Shown piece by piece: positions 6,838-13,490 of a stretch of 19,623 nucleotides of DNA. The DNA lies in assembly GCA_021161765.1 (NCBI GenBank), contig JAGGZZ010000222.1, positions 1-19,623 of the forward strand. The letters run 5' to 3'. The first letter of the stretch is position 1. Each line of letters opens with the position of its first letter. The position numbers were made by a program, and so were the translations under genes. Source of the DNA: Candidatus Methanophagales archaeon. GTDB taxonomy: Archaea > Halobacteriota > Syntropharchaeia > Alkanophagales > Methanospirareceae. The notes below the pieces were generated by a model. The model was not told where the DNA came from. It did no database searches and worked only from the letters and a program-made list of their open reading frames with translations.

Positions 6838-7419
6838 ATGGAAATAAATGCGAAGGAAAAAATGGAGATGGTAATGCAGATGAAGAAGATAGCTTTAGCT
6901 AAACTCGTTATTCCTTTTTGCTTCGCTGGCGCCATGGTGATATTCTTCTGGTTTGCTGGTCAAGAAATATACACAAAATATGCGACTGTATTCAGTATTT
7001 ATTCATTTATGCCTCTTGGCGGTGCGGTAGCTGCTATTCCCGCAGGTTTAGCACTTGGCATTCCCCCAGTAGGTCTTATATCCTTTATCATTTTCACTGA
7101 TGCCGTCCTCTCTTTGTTTTTAGTCTGGAACTTCGACTATGCGAAGAAAATACCGGGTTTAGGGAAGCTTGTGGAAAGAGCGGAGGAAAATGGAGAAAAG
7201 GCAATAAGAAAATATAAATGGGCGAAGAGATTCGGATTTGTAGGGCTTGTTGTTTTGGTCATGTTCCCGCTTCAATGGACGGGTTCCGCAGTGGGATCAA
7301 TGGTAGGTAGGCTAATTGGAATGACGCCTTTGATGACCTGGCTTGCAGTGATTGTGGGCACTTTTATCCGGTCTACCCTTACAACACTCATCTCTATTGG
7401 TGTTTTGTCTTTCCTGTAA
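6838..7419 (+). CDS. small multi-drug export family membrane protein (copy 2)
   Basis: A 193-aa paralogue of the gene at 6126, with the same transmembrane layout and the motif FPLQWTGSAVGSMVGRL. Long stretches are identical between the copies (IYTKYATVFSIYSF versus TYTKYATVFSIYSF; NFDYAKKIPGLGKLVER). Differences concentrate in the N-terminus, the second helix and the C-terminal tail. ATG 6838 follows TTAATTAAAAGAA, and no Shine-Dalgarno sequence is evident. The stop is only 5 nt before tRNA-Ser, so transcript 3' processing of this mRNA may coincide with tRNA 5' maturation. Confidence 0.85.
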   Translation: MEINAKEKMEMVMQMKKIALAKLVIPFCFAGAMVIFFWFAGQEIYTKYATVFSIYSFMPLGGAVAAIPAGLALGIPPVGLISFIIFTDAVLSLFLVWNFDYAKKIPGLGKLVERAEENGEKAIRKYKWAKRFGFVGLVVLVMFPLQWTGSAVGSMVGRLIGMTPLMTWLAVIVGTFIRSTLTTLISIGVLSFL

Positions 7420-7424
7420 TTAAA

Positions 7425-7510
7425 GCCAGGGTGGCAGAGTGGACAAATGCGGTGGCCTCGAGAGTCACTGTCCCGTAAGGGACGCTCAGGTTCGAATCCT
7501 GACCCTGGCG
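7425..7510 (+). tRNA. tRNA-Ser (anticodon CGA)
   Basis: An 86-nt cloverleaf. The acceptor arms GCCAGGG and CCCTGGC pair perfectly with discriminator G. The D arm is GCAG...TGC. The anticodon stem GTGGC/GTCAC (one G-U) encloses loop CTCGAGA with CGA at 34-36, reading UCG. The long class II variable arm is GTCCC-GTAA-GGGAC. The T arm is TCAGG-TTCGAAT-CCTGA. The long variable arm and G discriminator fit serine. CCA is not encoded. Confidence 0.96.
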
Positions 7511-7538
7511 TGAACAAGAAAACGATGTGATGTTTAGC

Positions 7539-7664
7539 TAACCACAAGATTACACCGATTTCCACAAGATTATTTATAAACTTTTTTGTTTTTTTCTTTT
7601 AGTACAGGTTTTCTTTTTGTAAAAAAGAAAAGGTGTTGTGTTAATCTTGTGAAATCTCGTGGTT
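7539..7664. repeat. type B inverted-repeat element enclosing a type D repeat
   Basis: The left arm AACCACAAGATTACACCG...TTCCACAAGATT (7540-7571) is mirrored by the right arm AATCTTGTGAAATCTCGTGGTT (7643-7664). The interior holds the second type D repeat. A 7-nt direct repeat AGCTAAC occurs at 7536-7542 and 7676-7682, the latter overlapping the stop codon of the leftward gene. It could be a target duplication, though the right copy sits 11 nt beyond the arm. Confidence 0.65.
7585..7636 (+). repeat. type D intergenic repeat, copy 2
   Basis: TTTCTTTTAGTACAGGTTTT, then CTTTTTG facing TAAAAAAGAAAA and GGTGT. It matches 3808-3857 with few substitutions and small length changes in homopolymers. Here it is not next to a start codon, which argues against a gene-specific leader function and for a dispersed repeat or terminator-like hairpin. 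Confidence 0.7.
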
Positions 7665-7677
7665 CTTTTATTTTGAG

Positions 7678-8700
7678 CTAACGCTTCTCATTCATAGCTT
7701 TCAAAATGCTTAACCCTACAACACCACCAACCGCGAGATTCAGGTAATACGTGATGAGCCGCCATAGAATCACCACTATACCGAGGATAGAGGATTTCAC
7801 GAATAGAGCGAACAAACCGGTAAATCCAAATTCCGCCACTCCACTGCCACCCGGTGATAGGGGTATAAGAACAAACAGCATGAGTATTACCTGCGCCGCA
7901 AACACATGAACAATGGCAGGCGGAGAGTCAAGCCCCATCAAAATCAACGATACAATGAAGAACTCCATTGCCCAGTATACGACCGTGCATATCAACGCCA
8001 CAATAAGCTCTTGCCTGCCCTGTGTAATAAACATCTTCATGCTTGTAATAAATTCATACAGATGTTCACGCACCATATCAATGATCTTTTTTGCTTTATC
8101 CTGTCCTTTTATATGCCTTAAAAGCTTATACAGACCTGAGAGGTACCACTCTGGACAGCGGAACAACGATACAACCAGCATCAGGACGAGAACAATGAGG
8201 AGAACCGCGAGACATAAAAGAGCAAAAAAGCATGAATTAGGATTATGGAATATACCGTCTTTAAAGATAAAAAGACCCAGTGGAGCCATCAAGATTAAAA
8301 ATATAAGGTCAAGGAATCGTTCACAGAAGATTATCGCTGTTGCATCACTTATACGTACCGATTTCGTCAGCATATATATACGCACCGGCTCGCCACCCAC
8401 ATGAGAAGGCGTAATGGCAGCAGTAAATACACTTGTTACAACCATCTTCAATGCATCCACGAGCCGCAGGCGGTTTCCTGTCGCACCCGTCAGCACCTTT
8501 AATTTTACACTCCACACGACCCAGGCGGAGATATGTACGATAATTGCGGCAATGAGATAGCCGGGACGAATGGCGACAAGTGCTTTTACCGTTTCTTCCG
8601 TTACCGTGAGGTACAGGATAACAACAAATGAGCTCAAGCTGATAAGGATACCTAATGCGATGGATTTTTTTATATAGCTGACCTTTCTATCTTTGTCCAT
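7678..8700 (-). CDS. UPF0104 / lysylphosphatidylglycerol synthase-like flippase-domain membrane protein
   Basis: A 340-aa polytopic membrane protein with about eight transmembrane segments, matching the TIGR00374/COG0392 family. Family signatures are SHVGGEPVRIYML at about 98-110, ERFLDLIFLI at about 126-135 and PLSPGGSGVAEFGF at about 283-296. Related bacterial domains flip or modify lipids, and the archaeal relative AglD acts in N-glycosylation, but the role here cannot be specified. The start ATG 8700 has an A/T-rich TATATAAAA only about 10 nt upstream, too close to be its own TATA box, so the promoter is unclear. It is divergent from the gene at 8773. Confidence 0.9.
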   Translation of the reverse strand: MDKDRKVSYIKKSIALGILISLSSFVVILYLTVTEETVKALVAIRPGYLIAAIIVHISAWVVWSVKLKVLTGATGNRLRLVDALKMVVTSVFTAAITPSHVGGEPVRIYMLTKSVRISDATAIIFCERFLDLIFLILMAPLGLFIFKDGIFHNPNSCFFALLCLAVLLIVLVLMLVVSLFRCPEWYLSGLYKLLRHIKGQDKAKKIIDMVREHLYEFITSMKMFITQGRQELIVALICTVVYWAMEFFIVSLILMGLDSPPAIVHVFAAQVILMLFVLIPLSPGGSGVAEFGFTGLFALFVKSSILGIVVILWRLITYYLNLAVGGVVGLSILKAMNEKR

Positions 8701-8772
8701 AGTTATTTTTATATAGCAGTAAGCTTATTGTATAAATGAAATCAAATATACACTTGAGAGGTGCCGTGCAAC

Positions 8773-9264
8773 ATGGGGATAAAAACATCAGCAGAAATAG
8801 CGCAGATATTGAAAAAGAGATGGGACAAAAGCAAGGATAGCGATAAGAGGGATTGGAAAGTACTTGCCGGGATGAATCCCAAAGGCAGGTATGATATGTT
8901 CATTTCCGACCCGGAACGCGTATGGCAGCTAAAAACGGAACAGACGGGGAAGAATGAGGCAATAGGATTTGGTTTGGAAGTAGGAAAAATAGATGATGAG
9001 CTAAAAAAACTTATGGGTATGGGCGCGCCCGTCCCGTTTGGGTTGATTTCGCCGCAGAAAAACTCGAATTTAGCGATTGTTCTGGCGGGTGTCCAGCAAT
9101 ATTCTTCCGACTCCACGCATACGCTGTGTAAGGAATATATCTCAGAAAAGCAGGCGAAGCTGGACGATAAATTGGACTTGGAGATAGAGCGACTGAGCGG
9201 CGACCCCGTGTTAAGAAGGAAGTACAGAGAGCAAAAAGAGAGGGAGAGCAATTCGTATTTGTAG
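8773..9264 (+). CDS. conserved-looking hypothetical protein, 163 aa
   Basis: I prefer ATG 8773 because GAGGTG (8757-8762) lies at suitable spacing; the open frame also includes a GTG at 8761. A TATA-like TGTATAAATG at 8729-8738 would place transcription start near the Shine-Dalgarno sequence. The protein is soluble, with a charged helical N-terminus (SAEIAQILKKRWDKSKDSDK), a central mixed alpha/beta region (NPKGRYDMFISDPERVWQLK, GLISPQKNSNLAIVLAGVQQ) and a long charged C-terminal helix (QAKLDDKLDLEIERLSGDP). It has no cysteines arranged as a metal site and no membrane segment. Composition looks like a genuine gene, but I do not recognise the family and assign no function. Confidence 0.75.
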   Translation: MGIKTSAEIAQILKKRWDKSKDSDKRDWKVLAGMNPKGRYDMFISDPERVWQLKTEQTGKNEAIGFGLEVGKIDDELKKLMGMGAPVPFGLISPQKNSNLAIVLAGVQQYSSDSTHTLCKEYISEKQAKLDDKLDLEIERLSGDPVLRRKYREQKERESNSYL

Positions 9265-9271
9265 ATGGTAA

Positions 9272-9388
9272 AAACCACGAGATTGCACAAGATTGGCACA
9301 AGACCAGAAAACAGAATTCTGACCTCTGTTCTCTGACTTCTTGTGTCTTCATATTTTCTCGTGGAAATCTGTGTAATCTTGTGGTTAT
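9272..9388. repeat. type B inverted-repeat element (empty, ~117 nt)
   Basis: The left arm AAACCACGAGATTGCACAAG...CACAAGACCAGAAAACAG and the right arm CTGTTCTCTGACTTCTTGTG...GTAATCTTGTGGTTATA are imperfect reverse complements around an AATTCTGACCT centre. The whole element could therefore fold as one long hairpin. The left arm sequence recurs at 17946-17990. The right end runs straight into the TATA-like box of the DUF99 gene. Confidence 0.75.
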
Positions 9389-9392
9389 AAAA
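9383..9392 (+). promoter_or_regulatory. TATA-like box for the DUF99 gene
   Basis: GGTTATAAAAAGG spans the junction of the type B repeat and unique sequence, centred about 35 nt before ATG 9423. An archaeal start site about 25 nt downstream would give a short leader. The repeat end appears to contribute the first half of the box. Confidence 0.45.
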
Positions 9393-9422
9393 AGGAGCTG
9401 AACAAATAGAAACGTTGTATAT

Positions 9423-10010
9423 ATGGCATTACACATAAATAAAAGGGGAATACGGGTGCTTGGTATTGCCGAAAGCTTTAAGCAGGGCGATAAAAAATCC
9501 GTGCTTGCCGGCGTGGTTATGCGTTCGGACCTCGTTATAGATGGTCTTGCCTTTGGGGAAGCCACCGTTGGCGGGATGGACGCTACGGATGGTGTATTGC
9601 ACGTTTTTGAATCGCTGCAACGTGCAGACATAAATATAATGATGTTAAATGGATGCGTCATCAGCTGGTTTAACATTATAGATATAAAGCAGGTGTATGA
9701 GCAGACGGGGGTTCCGCTCATTTGCGTGACTTACGAAGAATCAGCGGGTCTGGAGGAGCATATAGCCCGGCATTTTGAAGCCGATGAGGAGCGGGATTCA
9801 CGGATAGAAGCCTACAAGCGACTTGGAAACCGTGTTCCTGTGCGATTGCACGACAAATACGATGTTTTAATACGGTTTCTGGGTATGGAAAAAGACGAAG
9901 CTGCTGCGGTGCTTAAAAAATTCGCCACGCACGGAAACGGAAAAGTGCCCGAACCGTTAAGAGCCGCGAAAATAGCGGCAAGAGCGGCGTTTAGCAGATT
10001 AGAGGCTTAG
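9423..10010 (+). CDS. DUF99 / UPF0215 endonuclease dU-like protein
   Basis: A 195-aa archaeal protein of Pfam PF01949, described as related to endonuclease V. Typical segments are KRGIRVLGIAES near the start, SDLVIDGLAFGEATVGGMDA with the acidic residues expected at the active site, and MLNGCVISWFNIIDI, then GVPLICVTYEES. If the family analogy holds, it nicks DNA at deoxyuridine or another deaminated base. The start ATG has no strong Shine-Dalgarno sequence, but TATA spacing suggests a short leader. A repeat-derived C-terminal run of GGGTTAGC units follows the stop. Confidence 0.9.
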   Translation: MALHINKRGIRVLGIAESFKQGDKKSVLAGVVMRSDLVIDGLAFGEATVGGMDATDGVLHVFESLQRADINIMMLNGCVISWFNIIDIKQVYEQTGVPLICVTYEESAGLEEHIARHFEADEERDSRIEAYKRLGNRVPVRLHDKYDVLIRFLGMEKDEAAAVLKKFATHGNGKVPEPLRAAKIAARAAFSRLEA

Positions 10011-10026
10011 CGGGTTAGCGGGTTAG
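10007..10026 (+). repeat. octamer repeat, left flank of the four-helix-bundle remnant
   Basis: TTAGCGGGTTAGCGGGTTAG contains two and a half copies of GCGGGTTA starting at the DUF99 stop codon. Its complement pattern (CTAACCC-type octamers) appears in the opposite orientation at 10262-10298, on the far side of the pseudogene at 10069-10264. Confidence 0.6.
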
Positions 10027-10068
10027 TAAAAAGACAAACTTATAATCTATGGAAAAGAAGGATTAACG

Positions 10069-10264
10069 ATGAAGAATTTTAAGGAATTTATAGCCATTGC
10101 ACGTGGTTCTTGCGCAGAGTTGGAGACCCTTAATAATTATCGCGCATAAACTGGGTTTTATCCAAGACGACGACTTTAATAAATTATCTCCGAAGGTAGA
10201 AGAACTATCAAAAATGCTCTCCTCCCTCTACTCCAAAAGAAATTCCAACCCGCTGCCTTACTAA
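10069..10264 (+). pseudogene. frameshifted, 5'-truncated four-helix-bundle protein (23S rRNA IVP/Avd-like)
   Basis: The first frame reads KNFKEFIAIARGSCAELET, then ends at TAA 10147-10149. The next frame continues the family pattern as LIIIAHKLGFIQDDDFNKLS and ends in the usual helix (VEELSKMLSSLYSKRN) at TAA 10262-10264. A two-base loss turning a Gln codon (CAG) into C at about 10129 would explain the shift. The N-terminal half of the usual ~115-aa protein (the LWQ.A..L... and IPANIAEG region) is missing. Family TIGR02436 members are four-helix bundles; this one cannot be functional. Confidence 0.85.
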
Positions 10265-10298
10265 CCCTCTAAACCGCTATACCCCTATACCCCTAAAC
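10262..10298 (+). repeat. octamer repeat, right (inverted) flank of the four-helix-bundle remnant
   Basis: CTAACCC, TCTAAACC, GCTATACCCC and TATACCCC follow one another after the stop codon of the pseudogene. They are degenerate versions of the octamer at 10007-10026 in the opposite orientation. Confidence 0.55.
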
Positions 10299-10360
10299 AG
10301 GTATTTAATCTCTTGTGGTATAAATTCTAAGCACTGAAGTCAAAATGTATAAAAAATTAT

Positions 10361-10447
10361 AGACACAGATTAACGCAGATGATAAAGATCAGCAATGTCT
10401 AACTTAAATTTAGAAAGTCCGCGTAAATCCGTGTCTTAAATAGAAGG
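10361..10447. repeat. type A inverted-repeat element (empty, ~87 nt)
   Basis: The left arm AGACACAGATTAACGCAGAT and right arm GTCCGCGTAAATCCGTGTCT form a near-complete 19-20 nt inverted repeat around about 38 nt. Past the left arm is GATGATAAAGATCAGCAATG, and past the right arm TAAATAGAAGG. These are the tail sequences found next to type A arms at 19360 and 2932. No ORF lies inside. Confidence 0.8.
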
Positions 10448-10474
10448 AAGCTATACCTTATATACAATAAAAAA

Positions 10475-10621
10475 ATGCGCAAAAACACGATCAAAAAGGA
10501 AGACATACTAAAGATTTACACAGACGGTGCTGCAAGAGGTAATCCCGGTCCCGGCGCATGTGCATTCATTTTTGTAAAAGGCTGTTTGAAGGATGGTGAA
10601 AATGAACCCCACAAAGGATGA
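10475..10621 (+). pseudogene. rnhA: ribonuclease HI N-terminal fragment
   Basis: A 48-codon frame begins MRKNTIKKEDILKIYTDGAA and carries the RNase HI first-strand signature YTDGAARGNPGPGA with its catalytic Asp. It then diverges after FIFVK and stops at TGA 10619-10621. The Glu and the two further Asp residues of the RNase HI active site are absent, so the protein is truncated to about a third of the usual ~150 aa. Following sequence (10622-10730) has no recognisable continuation. A TATA-like TTATATACA lies just upstream. This is most likely the remains of a deleted gene. Confidence 0.8.
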
Positions 10622-10730
10622 TTTAGTCTCCATATTCTTCTTCATCCCGTTTTGTCTGAACTATTTTCATCTTGATCTCCAGTACTATAATATTCTATAT
10701 CCTATATCTCATCAAACAAATACCTTTATT

Positions 10731-13490
10731 CTAACCCATCCTCACCCAGCTCACACCCTCTTCATCTTCCGTCACCCGCAACACGTATTCCATGTAATCC
10801 TTCACCTCTTCTATGTGCGTAATCAGGAATATCTGCCGGAACTTCTTTGAAAGCTCGTTCAACGCCGTTATAATGTTCCGTTTACGAAGTGCGTCCTGCG
10901 AGCCGAAAATCTCATCCAGAATAATAAAATTCGTTTGAATCGCACTTCTTTCAGAGACAACTGCGGAAATCGCAAGTCGCAGGCAAAGATTCGCTAAATC
11001 CTCCTCGCCGCCCGAAAACCGGTTTATTTCATACGGCGTCCCGTCATCGTAAATGAACACGTCGTAATTCTCGTCCAGCTCCAGCATGCCGTATTTCCCA
11101 TCCGTTAACCTCCTCAGCATATCCGATGCGTAATCAGAAAGCATCGGGCGAATCATACCCACCATATACACCTTAAAATCGTTCATTATCTTTTCAAGCA
11201 GGTGGAGATACATTATTTCCGTCTCTTCTTTCTCCTTCTCTTCAGCTAACCTCTTTTGCTCCGCTATCTCCACCAACACGCGTTCTATGACCTTGCATAC
11301 GTTCTCAAACTCCGTTCGCATCTCCACGAGCTTTAGCTTCGTTTCGTTTAGTTCGTCCTGCTTGCGTTCGTATCCCGCCCTCATCTCCACATACGCCATC
11401 TTATCGAACGCTAATTCGTGTATTTGCCGCTGCAATGCCGTTATGTCCCGCACAACCTTGCTTTCCTGCTCGTTCAGCGTCCGCACGTTACGTTCCACTT
11501 CCTCTATCCGCCCTGTCTCTGCACGTAATCCGATTATTTGCCGGTACGCCGCTTCAAGCTCCCTTAAAGTGTAGATAACGTTTTTGTAGTCCTGTTCATC
11601 AAATTCCACGTCCCTGATGGGCGATAAATCATTCTTTACCGTCTCCAACTCATTTTTCCAGCGTTCCAATTCACGCACTTCATGTATTATCCCCGCTTCT
11701 AACTCCTTCTTCGCTCTAACTCGCTTCTCAAGCTCGTTTAACTTCGAAATGACCTCTTTATATTCGTTCTTGTCAAACTTAACCGTTTCAAACGGCTTCA
11801 AATCGGTCAAAATCCGCTCCAGTTCGTCCTTCCACCGATTCAGTTCCTTCTCTTCATGCTCTATTCTCGTGTCCAGTTCACGTTTCTTAGTTATGCTTTT
11901 CTCCAGCGTTTTGTTCTCTTGTATGCACGAGTCTTCCTCCCGCTCCTTAGAAACAAGTTCTTCCTTCTTCCTCTTGTATTCCGCATAACTCGAATGAAAC
12001 TTTTCCTTCCTAACTTTTATCTCATTATCCAGCTTCTTTATCAATCGTTCGTAGTGCGTTTCCAACCGTCTCTCGCACATCGGGCATTCTCCGTCAGGAC
12101 CCAGCTTCTCTATTTCCTTACGTTTCGCTATGCGCTCCTTTGCATCCTTCTTGTTTTGTAATGCCGTGGATTTGAGAGCGCCGAGCGAAGACTGTATGCT
12201 CCCTTTTTGTTTCCTTATCTCTTCTATCCGCCTCTTTAGTCTTTCCAGCCGTTCCTCGATACCTGCAAATTCGCCTCTCGCTACTTTCAATCGCCCTGTT
12301 CGCTCCTCTCTACCCCCGATTTCTAGCATTGCCTTTTCTTTCCGTCTCGTTAGCTCCTCCTTCTGTTGATGTTTTTCCCGTGTCTCTTCCATCTCCGCCT
12401 TTAGCTGCATCTGCGATTCAAGAGCATCTTCGACACCTTCAAACCCCGCCTCTTTCTCTTTTCCTTCTCTTATCTCTCCCTCTCTCCTCCTTATCTCCTG
12501 CTCAATTTGCTCTTCTCGCTTCAATAGCTCTCGTTTTCGCTGATATTTCTCGCGTATCGTATCGAGCTCTTCTTTCTTCTGTTTAAACATGAAATATTGT
12601 GCTTCTTTGTCCGCGATTTCGTCCAGCCGCTTTTTCTTTACTTGCAAATCCCTGAGCTCTTTTTCTTTCTCTTCTCTCCTCCTCCTCGTGTTCTCCAGGT
12701 CGCTTTTTCTCTCGCCCAGGTTATTGCTCAGTTCCATGTATTTCTCGTATTTTCGCGTGGCAGTTTCAAGTTCTTCTTTCGCTTCCCGCGCGTTTTTATC
12801 TTTCACCGCCTTATCGGCTTCTATTTCTTTTAGAATCGGTAGAAGCTCCTCTTTCCCTCTCTCCAAATCCCTCTTCTCGTTTTCAAGTACTTCTATCTTC
12901 TTTCTGCCTTCTTTATCCACCGTTGCGGCTTTTATACCCTCTATCTTTTTCTCTTTCCCTCTTTTATCGTCCCTTATCGCCTGTATGCTCTTTTCTACTC
13001 GTTCTATGCCAAGCATCCGAAGCACGAGCTTTTTCCGCTCCGCGGCTTTCATTGATGACAGCGCATTCAATTCCTTCTGCCTTGCGAAAACCGAAGTAAA
13101 GAAAGACTGGTAATCCATGCCTATTCTGTCCTCTATAACTCCTGTAACCTCCTCTGCATTGCTGGTTACGAGTTTCCCATTGATAACGAGACTCGCCTTT
13201 GGCACTAAATTCTTGCCTGTCATCTCTCTTACCACTCTATACTTATCGTTTTCCAGCTCAAATTCCAGGGCGACGCTGCAAGCATCATTAGCCGATGCAC
13301 CTTCTCTTTTTATGAGTTCTTTTGTCGTCCTCGCGGCGTGATGCCCGAACAGGACCCACCCTATCGCTTCTATCAAAGTCGTCTTCCCGACGCCATTTAG
13401 CCCGATAATGCCTATGACGCCATCCGGGAATTCAACGTCCGCATTTTTATATTTTCGGTAATTCCTCAGTGTTAGCGTTTTTAATAGCAT
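10731..13490 (-). CDS. rad50: DNA double-strand break repair ATPase Rad50
   Basis: A 919-aa SMC-like ATPase that works with the Mre11 nuclease in double-strand-break end processing. I start at ATG 13490 because homologues begin 'MLLKTLTLRNYRKYKNADVE'; the frame is open 58 codons further, but that extension looks like neighbouring TPR debris. Walker A is GLNGVGKTT (30-38). The Q-loop region is ARQKEL. Long coiled coils (about 160-440 and 490-750) flank the zinc hook CPMC at 469-472. At the C-terminus are the ABC signature NRFSGGEEDLANL, Walker B FIILDEIFGSQD and the H-loop THIEEV. All catalytic elements are present. No mre11, herA or nurA lies next to it in this window, unlike the common archaeal operon. 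Confidence 0.96.
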   Translation of the reverse strand: MLLKTLTLRNYRKYKNADVEFPDGVIGIIGLNGVGKTTLIEAIGWVLFGHHAARTTKELIKREGASANDACSVALEFELENDKYRVVREMTGKNLVPKASLVINGKLVTSNAEEVTGVIEDRIGMDYQSFFTSVFARQKELNALSSMKAAERKKLVLRMLGIERVEKSIQAIRDDKRGKEKKIEGIKAATVDKEGRKKIEVLENEKRDLERGKEELLPILKEIEADKAVKDKNAREAKEELETATRKYEKYMELSNNLGERKSDLENTRRRREEKEKELRDLQVKKKRLDEIADKEAQYFMFKQKKEELDTIREKYQRKRELLKREEQIEQEIRRREGEIREGKEKEAGFEGVEDALESQMQLKAEMEETREKHQQKEELTRRKEKAMLEIGGREERTGRLKVARGEFAGIEERLERLKRRIEEIRKQKGSIQSSLGALKSTALQNKKDAKERIAKRKEIEKLGPDGECPMCERRLETHYERLIKKLDNEIKVRKEKFHSSYAEYKRKKEELVSKEREEDSCIQENKTLEKSITKKRELDTRIEHEEKELNRWKDELERILTDLKPFETVKFDKNEYKEVISKLNELEKRVRAKKELEAGIIHEVRELERWKNELETVKNDLSPIRDVEFDEQDYKNVIYTLRELEAAYRQIIGLRAETGRIEEVERNVRTLNEQESKVVRDITALQRQIHELAFDKMAYVEMRAGYERKQDELNETKLKLVEMRTEFENVCKVIERVLVEIAEQKRLAEEKEKEETEIMYLHLLEKIMNDFKVYMVGMIRPMLSDYASDMLRRLTDGKYGMLELDENYDVFIYDDGTPYEINRFSGGEEDLANLCLRLAISAVVSERSAIQTNFIILDEIFGSQDALRKRNIITALNELSKKFRQIFLITHIEEVKDYMEYVLRVTEDEEGVSWVRMG

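Noticed and set aside
9011..9721. 236-codon minus-strand ORF spanning the hypothetical gene, the type B element and DUF99
   Set aside because: It crosses two well-supported plus-strand genes and a palindrome, and its composition is shadow-like.
10593..10850. 85-codon plus-strand ORF at the rad50 3' end
   Set aside because: It overlaps the RNase HI fragment and the antisense of rad50, and is His/Phe/Pro-rich without any motif.
11287..13341. Series of plus-strand ORFs across rad50
   Set aside because: They are Ser/Phe/Leu-rich complements of a Glu/Lys/Arg-rich coiled-coil gene, with no domain character.
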